Assembly (NCBI RefSeq): GCF_003116135.1
Contig: NZ_PDOA01000008.1
Span: 119,725-183,724, forward strand
From: Teichococcus aestuarii
Lineage (GTDB): Bacteria > Pseudomonadota > Alphaproteobacteria > Acetobacterales > Acetobacteraceae
DNA length: 64,000 bases
Reading direction: 5' to 3'
Shown here: piece by piece, positions 17,794-26,857 of the stretch
How the letters are laid out: the number at the start of each line of letters is the position of its first letter
Numbering within the stretch: position 1 is the first letter of the stretch
Translations under genes and position numbers: made by a program
Notes under the pieces: model-generated
Databases searched by the model: none
What the model was told of the DNA's origin: nothing
The model's input: the letters and a program-made list of their open reading frames with translations, nothing else

Positions 17794-17870
17794 GAGGCGA
17801 CGCGGCAGGCGGGGCAGGGCCGCGCCGGCCGCGGCTTCGTCAGGCGGGCAGGGCATGCTAAGCTCCTGTG

Positions 17871-18668
17871 ATGCCCAAGCTTCTTGCCCCGCTCACGCTG
17901 CTGGCCCTGCTCGGCCTCGCCGGCTGCGACGACGCCGAAAAGACCTCCGCCGAGGCGAAGGCCGGCCAGGGCGCCGGCATCGCCGCCGCGCGCCAGGCCG
18001 CCGAGGAGCAGGTGCGCGCCCGCCTGCGGGCCACCGGAGAGATGCGGCTGCGGGCCATCCAGGTCTATGGTCAGCAGATCCCCGGCACCTACGCCGTCTG
18101 CGGCCAGGTGAACCCGACCGGCGCCGTGAACGACCCGTACATCCCCTGGGTGGCTGCTGTGACGGTGCAGGACGGCAAGGCGGGCCGCGCCAGCCTCGTC
18201 ATCGGCATGTCGAATGTCGAGGCCAGCCGCGTCTACATCGAGAGCATCGAGCGCTGCTTCCAGGGTGGCGGGCCGCGCAGCGGTCAGGGCCAGGGGGTGG
18301 GCGCCCTGCCTCCCCTCCCCTCCGACACGGCGCTGATGCAGCAATCCGGCCCGGCCCCCGCGCCGGCGGCACCACCGCATGCCGCCCCGCCGTCCGGGGC
18401 GCAGGCGCCATCCGCCCAGGCGCCGGCGGCCCAGGCTCCGGCGACACAGGCGGCTCCATCCCAGGTGCCGACGGGGGCGGGCAGCGTCACCACCACCGCC
18501 GCGCATCCGGTCAACATCCGCAGCAGCCCGGGCGGCGGCGGCGCGGTGGTGCGGGTCGTGCCGCGGGCTTCCGCCCTCCGCGTCTTCGGCGAGGCGCCGG
18601 GCGGCTGGCTGCAGGTGGGCGAGGACGCCCCCTTCGGCTGGGTGCACGAATCCGTGCTGGAGCGCTGA
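17871..18668 (+). CDS. Lipoprotein with C-terminal SH3-like domain
   Basis: This 265-residue protein begins with a lipoprotein signal peptide and lipobox LAGC, with Cys19 as the lipid site. Residues 40-125 form a conserved globular region that includes TYAVCGQVNPTG. A long Pro/Ala-rich linker at about residues 145-205 is followed by a bacterial SH3 domain (HPVNIRSSPGGGGAVVRVVPRASALRVFGEAPGGWLQV). It should be anchored in the envelope with its SH3 domain reaching peptidoglycan or a partner. The ATG at 17871 is preferred to the GTG just before it. No operon partner is visible. Confidence 0.82.
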   Translation: MPKLLAPLTLLALLGLAGCDDAEKTSAEAKAGQGAGIAAARQAAEEQVRARLRATGEMRLRAIQVYGQQIPGTYAVCGQVNPTGAVNDPYIPWVAAVTVQDGKAGRASLVIGMSNVEASRVYIESIERCFQGGGPRSGQGQGVGALPPLPSDTALMQQSGPAPAPAAPPHAAPPSGAQAPSAQAPAAQAPATQAAPSQVPTGAGSVTTTAAHPVNIRSSPGGGGAVVRVVPRASALRVFGEAPGGWLQVGEDAPFGWVHESVLER

Positions 18669-18678
18669 GGCCGCCGCC

Positions 18679-19374
18679 TCAGCCGCCGAACAGGCGCAGG
18701 ATGCCGCCGCGCAGATGCTCGGCCATGGCGGCACCGGCCGCCTCCGCATCGCCGGCCAGGATGGCCTCGGCGATGCGGCCATGCTCGCGCCGGATGGTGG
18801 CGAAGCGCTCCGCATCCGGCGTGTCGGAAAGCTCCCGCGTCAGGCGGATGCTGAAGCGCGTCTGCTCGGCCAGCGCCGCCATCACCGCCACGAAGAAGCG
18901 GTTGCCGCTGGCCTCCGCGACGGCCTGGTGGAAGCCGATGTCGGCCTCGATGGAGGGGCGGCCGGCCTGGGTCTCCGCCGCCAGCGTGTCGCGCGCCTGC
19001 GCCAGCCGCCGCAGCGCCGCCGCGTCGCCCCGGCGCGCCGCCTCGGCGGCCATGGCGCTCTCCACCCCGCAGCGGAATTCCAGGAAGGCCCGGACATCGG
19101 GGATGTTGCCGAGCGGTCCGAAGCCGATCGGCGGCAGGGCCGGGAGCGCCACCTGGCGCACATAGGTGCCGGACCCCTTGCGCGACTCCAGCCGCCCCTC
19201 GGCCCGCAGCCGCGCCAGGGCCTGCCGCAGCACGGGGCGGGAGACGGCGAAGCGCCGCGCCAGCTCGTTCTCCCCCGGCAGCCGGGCACCCTCCGGAAAG
19301 GCCTCCGTGCCGAGAAGTTCGGTCAGCCGGGCATAGACGGTGTCGCTGAGCGAGGGGGCGGGGTCCGTCTCCAT
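18679..19374 (-). CDS. GntR-family regulator, FadR/FCD type
   Basis: This 231-residue regulator has an N-terminal winged HTH (GENELARRFAVSRPVLRQALARLRAEGRLESRKGSGTYV) and a C-terminal FCD helical ligand domain with the metal-binding pattern around DIGFHQAVAEASGN and the late EHGRI. FCD regulators usually respond to organic acids and repress a neighbouring catabolic operon. It is divergent from the TTT binding protein and enolase-superfamily genes, which are its likely targets. Confidence 0.92.
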   Translation of the reverse strand: METDPAPSLSDTVYARLTELLGTEAFPEGARLPGENELARRFAVSRPVLRQALARLRAEGRLESRKGSGTYVRQVALPALPPIGFGPLGNIPDVRAFLEFRCGVESAMAAEAARRGDAAALRRLAQARDTLAAETQAGRPSIEADIGFHQAVAEASGNRFFVAVMAALAEQTRFSIRLTRELSDTPDAERFATIRREHGRIAEAILAGDAEAAGAAMAEHLRGGILRLFGG

Positions 19375-19518
19375 GGCGCGGTTATGGGAGCCCGGGAAGC
19401 GGCCGACAAGCTGTAAATATCTGTCATATTACTCCGGCCATATTGGCGAATCTGTTTGACAAATCCTGCCGCGCGGCGAAGCTGCCGCCGACCCCCGCCA
19501 GAGGGGAAGGAGGACGCC
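19375..19518. promoter_or_regulatory. Divergent FadR-type regulator / TTT operon control region
   Basis: The spacer is AT-rich between about 19415 and 19465. It contains CTGTTTGACAA at 19452-19462, which matches the FadR-subfamily consensus TNGTNNNACNA at every fixed position but the first, and overlaps a perfect TTGACA -35 hexamer at 19456-19461. No convincing -10 is seen at 17 bp. A strong ribosome-binding site (GGGGAAGGAGGA) precedes the downstream gene. Confidence 0.5.
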
Positions 19519-20502
19519 ATGCCCAAGCCCCGCCGCGCCCTGGCGCTGCTGTTCGCCCTCGGCCTTCCCAGCCTGCCCGCCGCGCTGCCGCGCCCGGCCC
19601 TGGCGCAGCTGCCGGAGCGGCCCGTGCGCATCATCGTGCCCTTCGCGCCCGGCGGCACCAGCGACATCGTCGCCCGGCTGCTGGCCCAGGGCGCGGCGCC
19701 GCACCTGCCCGCCGGCGCGGTGGTGGAGAACAAGGCCGGCGCCGCCGGCAACATCGGCACCGCCGAGGTGGCCCGCGCCCAGCCCGATGGCACCACCCTG
19801 ATCCAGTGCACCATCGGCACCTGCGGGGCGAACCCCTCGCTCTACGCGAACCCAGGCTACGACCTCGCGCGCAGCTTCACCCCCGTCATCCTCACCGGCG
19901 CGGTGCGCAACGTCATGGCGGTGCGGCCCGGCCTGCCGGCCCGAGACCTCGCCGGCGTGCTGGAACTGGCGAAGCGGCCGGACGGGCTGAGCTTCGGCTC
20001 CTCCGGCGTCGGCGCCTCCAACCACCTGACGCCGGAGCTGCTGCGCGGCCGGCTGGGGCTGAAATGGGTGCACGTGCCCTATCGCGGTAGCGGCCCCGCC
20101 ATCACCGACCTGATCGCCGGCCGCATCGACGTGTTCTTCGACAACCTGCCCTCCATCCTGCCGCAGATCCGCGCCGGCGCGGTGCGCGCCGTGGCCGCCG
20201 TCTCGGCCGAGCGCATCCCCGAGCTGCCGGAGGTGCCGACCTTCGCCGAGGCCGGCATCCCCGGCATCGTCATCGACAGCTGGTTCGGCTTCCTGGCGCC
20301 CGCCGGCACGCCGCCCGAGGCCGTCGCCGCGCTCAACGCCGCCTTCAACAAGGCGCTGGACGACCCCGCCATCCGCCGCCGGCTGCAGGAGGCGGCGGTG
20401 GTGCCGCTCGGCGGCCCGCCGGAGCGGATGGGCGAGCATGTGCGCGCCGAGACCGCCCGCTGGGGCGCCGTCATCCGCGCCAACGACATCCGCGCCGAGT
20501 AA
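19519..20502 (+). CDS. Tripartite tricarboxylate transporter (Bug family) substrate-binding protein
   Basis: This 327-residue protein has a signal peptide ending ALPRPALAQ and the Bug-family core RPVRIIVPFAPGGTSDIVARLL, VVENKAGAAGNIGTAEVA and HVPYRGSGPAITDLIAGRIDVFFDNL. The start after the GGAGGA site gives the correct signal peptide; an upstream in-frame ATG would add 21 residues. It should bind an acid, perhaps a sugar acid, since an enolase-superfamily gene follows 17 nt later. The membrane subunits are not in the window. Confidence 0.93.
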   Translation: MPKPRRALALLFALGLPSLPAALPRPALAQLPERPVRIIVPFAPGGTSDIVARLLAQGAAPHLPAGAVVENKAGAAGNIGTAEVARAQPDGTTLIQCTIGTCGANPSLYANPGYDLARSFTPVILTGAVRNVMAVRPGLPARDLAGVLELAKRPDGLSFGSSGVGASNHLTPELLRGRLGLKWVHVPYRGSGPAITDLIAGRIDVFFDNLPSILPQIRAGAVRAVAAVSAERIPELPEVPTFAEAGIPGIVIDSWFGFLAPAGTPPEAVAALNAAFNKALDDPAIRRRLQEAAVVPLGGPPERMGEHVRAETARWGAVIRANDIRAE

Positions 20503-20519
20503 CCCGAGGAGCCTGGCCC

Positions 20520-21725
20520 ATGTCCCGCATCACCTGCCTGCGCACCATCCGCATCGCCGAGCGGCCCAACCTGATCTGGGTGGAGATCGAGACCGATGAG
20601 GGGCTGACCGGCCTGGGCGAGAGCTTCCGCGGCGCCCAGGCGGTGGAGGCCGTCCTGCACGAGCAGGTGGCCCCCTGGCTGCTCGGGCGCGACGCGCGGC
20701 AGATCGAGGCCGTCTCGCGCCACCTGATGACGCCCTATCTCGGCTTCCACAGCGCCGGCGCCGAGGTGCGCGCGGCCAGCGCCGTGGACCTTGCCCTGTG
20801 GGACCTGATGGGCCAGCGCCACGGCATTCCGGTGCATGAGGCGCTGGGGGGCGCCAGCCGCCTCGCCATCCGCGCCTACAACACCTGCGCCGGCTACGCC
20901 TACAACACCAGCGGCGTGGCGCGGCGCGACATCGGCGCCGGGGACAGGCCGGCCGGCCCCTATGACGATCAGGTGGCCTTCATGCGCGACGCGGGCGCGC
21001 TGGCCGAGAGCCTGCTCTCCGAGGGCTACTCGGCCATGAAGATCTGGCCCTTCGACATCTACGCCCCCGCCTCCGGCGGCCACCTGATCACGCTGGAGGA
21101 CCTCAAGGCCGGGCTGGAGCCCTTCCGCAAGGTCCGCGCCGCCGTGGGCGACCGGATCGAGGTGATGTGCGAGCTGCACAGCCTGTGGGGCGCCCATGCC
21201 GCCGCGCGCATCTGCCGCGCGCTGGAGGATTACGGCGTGTTCTGGGCCGAGGACCCGCTGAACAAGATGGACGACATCGGCGGGCTGGCCGACCTGCGCC
21301 GGCAGACCCGCACCCCCCTCTGCGGCAGCGAGACGCTCGCCGGCACCGTGCCCTTCCGGCAGCTCCTGGCGGCGGACGCCATCGACATCGTCATGCTCGA
21401 CCTCGCCTGGTGCGGCGGGCTGACGGAGGGGCGCAAGATCGCTGCCCTGGCCGAGAGCCATGCCAAGCCCGTCGCCCCGCATGACTGCACCGGGCCGGTG
21501 ACGCTGATGGCCGGGCTGCACCTCGCCCTGCACGCTCCCACCGCCATCTTCCAGGAGGTGGTGCGCGCCACGCTCGCCACCTGGTACCGCGACCTCGTCA
21601 CCGATCTGCCGCTTATCCAGCAGGGCATGGTGCAGGCGCCCACCGCGCCGGGCCTCGGCACCGCGCTGCGGCCCGAGATCCGGCGGCGGGAGGACGCGGT
21701 GGTGCGGCAGAGCCGCGCCGGCTGA
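20520..21725 (+). CDS. Mandelate racemase/muconate lactonizing-type enolase-superfamily enzyme
   Basis: This 401-residue enzyme has an N-terminal capping domain and a C-terminal barrel. Likely catalytic residues follow superfamily order: Lys in SAMKIWPFD, metal ligands in MCELHSLW, WAEDPL and CGSETLAG, an Asp in VMLDLAWCGGLTEG and a His in APHDCTGPV, giving a His-Asp pair like the mandelate racemase subgroup. Such enzymes dehydrate or epimerise sugar acids or related alpha-hydroxy acids. The TTT binding protein upstream and the divergent FadR-type regulator suggest an imported acid as substrate, not further defined. Confidence 0.88.
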   Translation: MSRITCLRTIRIAERPNLIWVEIETDEGLTGLGESFRGAQAVEAVLHEQVAPWLLGRDARQIEAVSRHLMTPYLGFHSAGAEVRAASAVDLALWDLMGQRHGIPVHEALGGASRLAIRAYNTCAGYAYNTSGVARRDIGAGDRPAGPYDDQVAFMRDAGALAESLLSEGYSAMKIWPFDIYAPASGGHLITLEDLKAGLEPFRKVRAAVGDRIEVMCELHSLWGAHAAARICRALEDYGVFWAEDPLNKMDDIGGLADLRRQTRTPLCGSETLAGTVPFRQLLAADAIDIVMLDLAWCGGLTEGRKIAALAESHAKPVAPHDCTGPVTLMAGLHLALHAPTAIFQEVVRATLATWYRDLVTDLPLIQQGMVQAPTAPGLGTALRPEIRRREDAVVRQSRAG

Positions 21726-21812
21726 AGCCTTGCGGAGGGCGGCCGGCGGCCCCATCCCTGGAACTTTGGCCTGGACCGCGCCGCCGGCGCCGCCCCCCGC
21801 CAGGGACCGTGC

Positions 21813-22601
21813 ATGACCCTCCTCCGCCTCTTCCTCTGGTTCTTCGCCCTCGCCTACCTGCTGCCGCTGGCCATCTCGGCGGCGCTCTACTTCAACAGCG
21901 GCAGCGGCGCCGGCTGGCGCATCGCGGACCGTTCCAGCGCCGGGCTGCTGCCGCCCGCCGCGGCGCACCGGCCTGCCCTGGTCCGCGTCTTCGCCGCGCA
22001 GACGGTGCGCTGGCGCGGCATCTTCGCCACCCATTGCTGGATCGTCTTCAAGCCGGAAGGCGCCGCCGCCTACACCCGCTACGACTACACCGCCTGGGGC
22101 GAGCCGATCCGCATGAACGGCTTCGAGGCCGATGGCCGCTGGTTCGGCCACGCGCCGGAGACGGTCTTCGCCCTCGACGGGGCGGAGGCGGCGGCGATGA
22201 TCCCGGCGCTGCGCGATGCCATCGCCAGCTACGCCTGGCGCGAGCGCGGCGACTACCGCGCCTGGCCGGGACCCAACTCCAACACCTTCGTCGCCGCCGT
22301 GATGGGCGCCGTGCCGGGGCTCGGCATCGTGCTGCCGCCCACCGCCATCGGCAAGGACTACCCCTGGAACGGGCGCTGGCTTCGGCGCACCGGCTCGGGC
22401 ACCGGGTTCACCCTTTCGCTCGCCGGCTATGCGGGGCTGACCCTGGGCTGGGTGGAGGGGATCGAGCTGAACCTGCTCGGCGCCGTGGCGGGGCTCGACC
22501 TGCGGCGGCCGGCCATCAAGCTGCCGGGCCTCGGGCGCTTCGGCCTGCCGGCGCAGACGCTGGAGACGCCGGAGGCACCGCACCGCGCGGCCACCGGCTG
22601 A
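21813..22601 (+). CDS. DUF3750-family membrane-anchored protein
   Basis: This is a 262-residue protein of unknown function. One N-terminal membrane segment (residues 3-25) is followed by a conserved domain with THCWIVFKPEGAAAYTRYD, the motif WPGPNSNTFVAAV and PPTAIGKDYPWNGRWLRR, which I recognise as DUF3750. The conserved His, Cys and Asn residues could make an enzyme site, but no reaction is known to me. It is preceded by 87 bp and followed by 112 bp of non-coding sequence and looks like a single-gene unit. Confidence 0.8.
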   Translation: MTLLRLFLWFFALAYLLPLAISAALYFNSGSGAGWRIADRSSAGLLPPAAAHRPALVRVFAAQTVRWRGIFATHCWIVFKPEGAAAYTRYDYTAWGEPIRMNGFEADGRWFGHAPETVFALDGAEAAAMIPALRDAIASYAWRERGDYRAWPGPNSNTFVAAVMGAVPGLGIVLPPTAIGKDYPWNGRWLRRTGSGTGFTLSLAGYAGLTLGWVEGIELNLLGAVAGLDLRRPAIKLPGLGRFGLPAQTLETPEAPHRAATG

Positions 22602-22713
22602 ACCGGCGGGGGCGGCGGAGCGTTGCCGGAACGGCAACGCCTCGTTCGGAAACTGCGTCTTGTTGCGATGCCGGCCCGCCGCCACCCTGCGCCCAACCGC
22701 AGGGGAAGCAGGC

Positions 22714-23604
22714 ATGGAACTCTCCACCATCGGCGTGGTCGGGCTGGGGCAGATGGGGCTGGGCATGGCATCGAGCCTGCTGCGCGCCGGCTTCACCGTG
22801 CTGGGCCACGACATCAGCCCGGCACGGCAGGAGGCCGCCCGCGCGGCCGGCATCGCGGTCGCGGCGGCGCAGCAGGAGGTGCTGGCCCAGGCCGACGCGC
22901 TGGTCTTCTCCCTGCCCTATGCGCGCGACGTGGAGGCGGTGGCCACCGCGCCGGGCGGGCTGCTGGCGCGCCCGGGGCGGCGGGTGGTGCTGATCGACAC
23001 CTCCACCTCCGACCCCGTCACCACCCGCCGCCTCGCCGCGCGGCTGGAGGCGGCGGGGCACGGGCTGCTGGACGCGCCGGTCAGCGGCGGCCCCGCCGGC
23101 GCGGCCGCCGGCAGCCTGACGATGATGGTGGGCGGCACGGCCGGGGACCTCGCCGCGGTGCGCCCGGTGCTGGAGGCGATGGCGGCGAAGCTCGTGCATG
23201 TCGGCGCCTCGGGCGCCGGCAACATCGCCAAGCTGGTGAACAACATGCTGGTGGCGGCGCATCTGGTGACGGCGCGGGAGGCGCTGCGCCTCTCCGAGGC
23301 CGCCGGGCTGCCGGCCGCCGAGGCGCTGGCCGTGATCAACGCCGCCACGGGCCGCAGCGCGGCCACCGAGGTGATGGTGCCGCGCTGGGTGCTGCCCGGC
23401 GGCTTCGACAGCGGCTTCACCGCCGGGCTGATGCGCAAGGATGTGCGCCTCGCCGCCGAGCTGGCCGAGGCGGTGGGTCTCGACCTGCCGCTGGCCGCCC
23501 TGGTGCAGCGCCTCTGGGCCGAGGAAGCCTCCGCCCTGCCCGACGCCGCCGACTTCACCCGCATGGCCGATTACCGCGCCGCCGAGGAGGCCCCGCATGG
23601 CTGA
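22714..23604 (+). CDS. NAD(P)-dependent 3-hydroxyisobutyrate dehydrogenase-family oxidoreductase
   Basis: This 296-residue beta-hydroxyacid dehydrogenase has an N-terminal Rossmann motif (GVVGLGQMGLGMA), the substrate-binding segment DAPVSGGPAGAAAG and catalytic Lys173 in GNIAKLVNNML. Length and order match 3-hydroxyisobutyrate, tartronate semialdehyde and glyoxylate/succinate semialdehyde reductases. It overlaps the aldehyde dehydrogenase gene by 8 nt, so its product may be an aldehyde acid that the next enzyme oxidises. The substrate is unknown. Confidence 0.91.
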   Translation: MELSTIGVVGLGQMGLGMASSLLRAGFTVLGHDISPARQEAARAAGIAVAAAQQEVLAQADALVFSLPYARDVEAVATAPGGLLARPGRRVVLIDTSTSDPVTTRRLAARLEAAGHGLLDAPVSGGPAGAAAGSLTMMVGGTAGDLAAVRPVLEAMAAKLVHVGASGAGNIAKLVNNMLVAAHLVTAREALRLSEAAGLPAAEALAVINAATGRSAATEVMVPRWVLPGGFDSGFTAGLMRKDVRLAAELAEAVGLDLPLAALVQRLWAEEASALPDAADFTRMADYRAAEEAPHG

Positions 23605-25135
23605 GACCCGCCTTTCCCTGGATGCCGCCGCCCTGGCGCCGCTGCTGCAACGCTTCCTGCCCGGGGGCGCGGTGGGCAGCTTCGTGGCCGGCGAGATCCT
23701 GCCCGGCGGCGGCGAGCGGCTCACCCTGGTGAACCCGGCCGACGGCCTGCCGCTGCTGGATTACGCCGATGCCTGCGCCACGGTGGTGCAGGCGGCGATG
23801 GACGCCGCCCGCCCGGCACAGCGCGCTTGGTGGGGCATGAGCGCGGCCGCGCGCGGCCGCGCCCTATGGGAAGTGGCGCGGCTGGTGCGCGCCGAGGCCG
23901 AGGCGCTGGCCCGTATCGAGACGCTCTCCGCCGGCAAGCCGATCCGCGACACGCGCGGCGAGGTGGCCAAGGTCGCCGAGATGTTCGAGTACTACGCCGG
24001 CTGGGCGGACAAGCTGCATGGCGACGTCATCCCCGTGCCCAGCAGCCACCTGAACTACACCCGGCACGAGCCGCTCGGCACGGTGGTGCAGATCACGCCC
24101 TGGAACGCGCCGCTCTTCACCGCCGGCTGGCAGGTCGCCCCCGCCCTCTGCGCCGGCAACGCGGTGGTGTTGAAGCCCTCGGAGCTGACGCCGCTCACCT
24201 CCCTCGCCCTCGCCGGGCTGTGCCACCGGGCGGAGGGCATCCCGCGCGGCCTCGTCAGCGTGCTGGCAGGCTCCGGCCCGGGCACCGGCGCCGCCGCCGT
24301 GGCGCATCCCGAGACGCGGCTGGTGGTGTTCGTGGGCTCGGCCGAGGCGGGGGCGCGCATCGCCGCCGAGGCGGCGCGCAACATCGTGCCGAGCGTGCTG
24401 GAGCTGGGCGGCAAGTCGGCCAACATCGTCTTCGCCGACGCGGATCTCGACCGCGCCATCCTCGGCGCCCAGGCGGCGGTGTTCGGCGGTGCGGGGCAGA
24501 GCTGCGTGGCGGGCTCCCGCCTGCTGGTGCAGCGCGCCGTGCACGGCACGGTGGTGGAGCGGCTGGCCCATGCCGCCGCGCGCATCCCCTTCGGCGTGCC
24601 CGCGGACCCGGCGACGCAGATCGGCCCGATCAACAACCGCCGGCAGCTGGAGCGCATCGCCGGCATGGTGCGGGCGGCGGCGGATGCAGGGGCGCGCCTC
24701 GCCACGGGCGGCGGCTGCCCGGAGGCGCTGCGCGGCACGGGCGGCTTCTACTACGCCCCCACCATCCTCGACGGCGTGGCACCCGAGGCGCCGATCGCGC
24801 GGGAGGAGGTGTTCGGCCCCGTGCTGGCGGTGCTGCCCTTCGACACGGAGGAGGAGGCCGTGGCCCTGGCCAACGCCACCCCCTACGGCCTGGCTGGCGC
24901 GGTGTGGACGCAGGATGTGGGCCGCGCCCACCGGGTGGCGGCGGCGGTGCGGGCCGGCACCTTCTGGGTCAACAGCTACAAGACCATCAACGTCGCCTCG
25001 CCCTTCGGCGGCTTCGGCCGCAGCGGCTTTGGCCGCTCCTCGGGGCGGGAGGCGCTGGCGGCCTACACCCAGACCAAGAGCGTCTGGGTGGAGACCGCCG
25101 CCAGCCCGGCGGTGGCTTTCGGCTATGTCGGCTAG
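23597..25135 (+). CDS. NAD(P)-dependent aldehyde dehydrogenase
   Basis: This 512-residue enzyme has the family residues Glu269 (LELGGKS) and catalytic Cys303 (GGAGQSC), the TPWNAPLF substrate segment, the KPSELTPL cofactor site and the C-terminal SPFGGFGRSGFGR block. It is slightly longer than the usual 480-500 residues because of an N-terminal extension of about 20. It is translationally coupled to the dehydrogenase before it and probably oxidises an aldehyde from the same pathway. Its stop codon shares the tetranucleotide CTAG with the stop of the convergent DUF4403 gene. Confidence 0.92.
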   Translation: MAETRLSLDAAALAPLLQRFLPGGAVGSFVAGEILPGGGERLTLVNPADGLPLLDYADACATVVQAAMDAARPAQRAWWGMSAAARGRALWEVARLVRAEAEALARIETLSAGKPIRDTRGEVAKVAEMFEYYAGWADKLHGDVIPVPSSHLNYTRHEPLGTVVQITPWNAPLFTAGWQVAPALCAGNAVVLKPSELTPLTSLALAGLCHRAEGIPRGLVSVLAGSGPGTGAAAVAHPETRLVVFVGSAEAGARIAAEAARNIVPSVLELGGKSANIVFADADLDRAILGAQAAVFGGAGQSCVAGSRLLVQRAVHGTVVERLAHAAARIPFGVPADPATQIGPINNRRQLERIAGMVRAAADAGARLATGGGCPEALRGTGGFYYAPTILDGVAPEAPIAREEVFGPVLAVLPFDTEEEAVALANATPYGLAGAVWTQDVGRAHRVAAAVRAGTFWVNSYKTINVASPFGGFGRSGFGRSSGREALAAYTQTKSVWVETAASPAVAFGYVG

Positions 25136-26619
25136 GGCAGCGGCAGGGCAGTCAGCTCCGCCTCCACCCCCGCCTCGGCGCTGCCCAGCACGGTGAGCGC
25201 ATCCAGCTCCGGCACCAGGCGCTCCAGCTTCAGGCTGGGGCGCGTCAGCGTCAGGCGCAGCCCGCCGGTGTTGGCCGGGTCGGCGGCCAGGTCGCGCATC
25301 GCCTGGAGCGCGCCCTCCATCACTTCGCGCAAATCATAGACGGCGATGCCCTCCAGCCACGCCCGGATCTGCCGCTCGAAGACCAGCGTCGCCAGCGACC
25401 AGAGCCGGCTGTCCAGGTCGCGCGCGAAGCGCAGCTCCTCGATCCCGACGCGCGTGCCGCCCTGGCTCAGCACCGGCCGGGCGGAGAACACCACCCGCCC
25501 CGTGGTGTCGGGCAGCAGGCCGGGCAGGCTGGCGTCGAAGGTGACGGCCGCCGCCAGCGCCGGGGCGCTGGGGTAGAGGAAGATCTCCCGCACCCGCAGC
25601 CGCACCGGCCCGAGCGGCGTCTCGAAGTGGATGTCCCGCCCGCCGAACTCGCGCATCAGCCAGTCGCGGATCATGTCGTAGCCGGCGCGGACGGGGATGG
25701 CGACGCGCAGCCGCCCGTCCCGCTCCTGCCAGCGCTCGGGCAGGGCGTGCAGCGGCGGCAGGAAGCTGGGCGGCGCCTCCGGCGGGCGGCGGGAGGCCAT
25801 GGCGGTGGTGGCGCGCAGGCCGAGCATCACGCTGAGATCGCCGGGCGCCACGGCGATCTCCGAGAGGCCGATGGATTGCGGCCGCACCGTCAGGTGCAGC
25901 GGCGGGGCGGCGGGGAGCTGCACCGTCAGGCTGCGCGGCTGCCACAGCGCCAGCGCCTGCTCGCGCACCGCCCGGCAGGGCAGCAGCGCGGCCAGCTGCG
26001 CCGGAAGGTCACGTAGCGCGGCTTCCACCTGCGCCCGCACCTGCTGCTCGATGCCGACCCAGACGCCGCCGATCACCTCCAGCCGCGGCAGGCGCAGCCA
26101 GCGGTACTGCACCGCCACGCTCCAGGCCGGGCACCAGCCATCGTCCAGCGTCAGGCCGAGGTCGGCCTGCACCTCGGCCGCGGCGTCGATGTTCTTGCGG
26201 CCGAGGGAGAGCAGCTCGGCCAGCGCGCCGCCCAGCCCCACGGTGCCCTCCACGGCCAGCGGCACCGTCACCCGCAGCCGCTCCCCGGCGGCCGAGAGGG
26301 CGATCTCGCCGACGCGGCGGATGGTGACCTCGTGGCGGGTGGAGGCCTCAGGCCCGCTGCGCAGGGTGAAGCTGCCCGGCACCGCCTCCTGCGCCGCCTG
26401 GCGAAGCAGGGTGAAGGGCACGCGCAGGCGCAGCACCATGCGGCTCTCGCGCTCCGGCAGGGCGAGGGTGCTGGAGCGGCGCGGCGGTGCCTCGCTGAGC
26501 TGCCCCTCGCGCGCCTGCACCCAGAGCACCCCCGCCACGGCGGCCGCCAGCGCCGCCGCGCCGAGCAGCAGCGCCAGGGCCAGCCGGACGCGCCGCAGCC
26601 ATGGCCGGGCCTGAATCAT
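25132..26619 (-). CDS. DUF4403-family protein with N-terminal membrane anchor
   Basis: This is a 495-residue protein of unknown function. A hydrophobic segment at residues 12-33 (LALALLLGAAALAAAVAGVLWV) after a basic start anchors it in the inner membrane with the bulk in the periplasm. The rest is a tandem of beta-rich lipid-binding-like repeats, seen as alternating strands such as VTIRRVGEIALSAAGERLRVTVPL and REIFLYPSAPALAAAVTFDASLPG; I recognise the DUF4403 pattern. A GGGAGAG ribosome-binding site supports the start at 26619. It has no operon partner. Confidence 0.8.
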   Translation of the reverse strand: MIQARPWLRRVRLALALLLGAAALAAAVAGVLWVQAREGQLSEAPPRRSSTLALPERESRMVLRLRVPFTLLRQAAQEAVPGSFTLRSGPEASTRHEVTIRRVGEIALSAAGERLRVTVPLAVEGTVGLGGALAELLSLGRKNIDAAAEVQADLGLTLDDGWCPAWSVAVQYRWLRLPRLEVIGGVWVGIEQQVRAQVEAALRDLPAQLAALLPCRAVREQALALWQPRSLTVQLPAAPPLHLTVRPQSIGLSEIAVAPGDLSVMLGLRATTAMASRRPPEAPPSFLPPLHALPERWQERDGRLRVAIPVRAGYDMIRDWLMREFGGRDIHFETPLGPVRLRVREIFLYPSAPALAAAVTFDASLPGLLPDTTGRVVFSARPVLSQGGTRVGIEELRFARDLDSRLWSLATLVFERQIRAWLEGIAVYDLREVMEGALQAMRDLAADPANTGGLRLTLTRPSLKLERLVPELDALTVLGSAEAGVEAELTALPLP

Positions 26620-26749
26620 TGCGTCTCTCCCCTGCTGCCCGCCCGCGCCCAGCAACGCCGCCGTGCTGAAGCCGGTTTCGCCGCCGCGCCTGATAGGCAG
26701 GCCAGCCCGCCACGGCAATGCGGCCCCTCGGCGGGGCAGGGCGACCTTA

Positions 26750-26791
26750 CTTCAATTGCAATTTTTCTATTTCGTTTTTACGTAATTGAAG
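26750..26791. promoter_or_regulatory. AT-rich inverted repeat, candidate BigR-like operator/promoter
   Basis: CTTCAATT at 26750-26757 and AATTGAAG at 26784-26791 form an 8-bp inverted repeat around a T-rich core that also holds the palindrome TTACGTAA (26778-26785). The region is the only AT-rich stretch upstream of the four-gene sulfur operon. BigR/SqrR regulators bind AT-rich inverted repeats over their own promoters, so this is the natural candidate site. Confidence 0.55.
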
Positions 26792-26857
26792 CTAACTTCG
26801 CCCGTAGATGCAGCCGCCATGCGGCATTCCCGCCTGGCACCCAGAAGGACTCCTCGC

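Noticed and set aside
20079..22853. A 924-codon minus-strand frame
   Set aside because: Antisense to four recognised genes and without domain signal; long shadow frames are expected in DNA this GC-rich.
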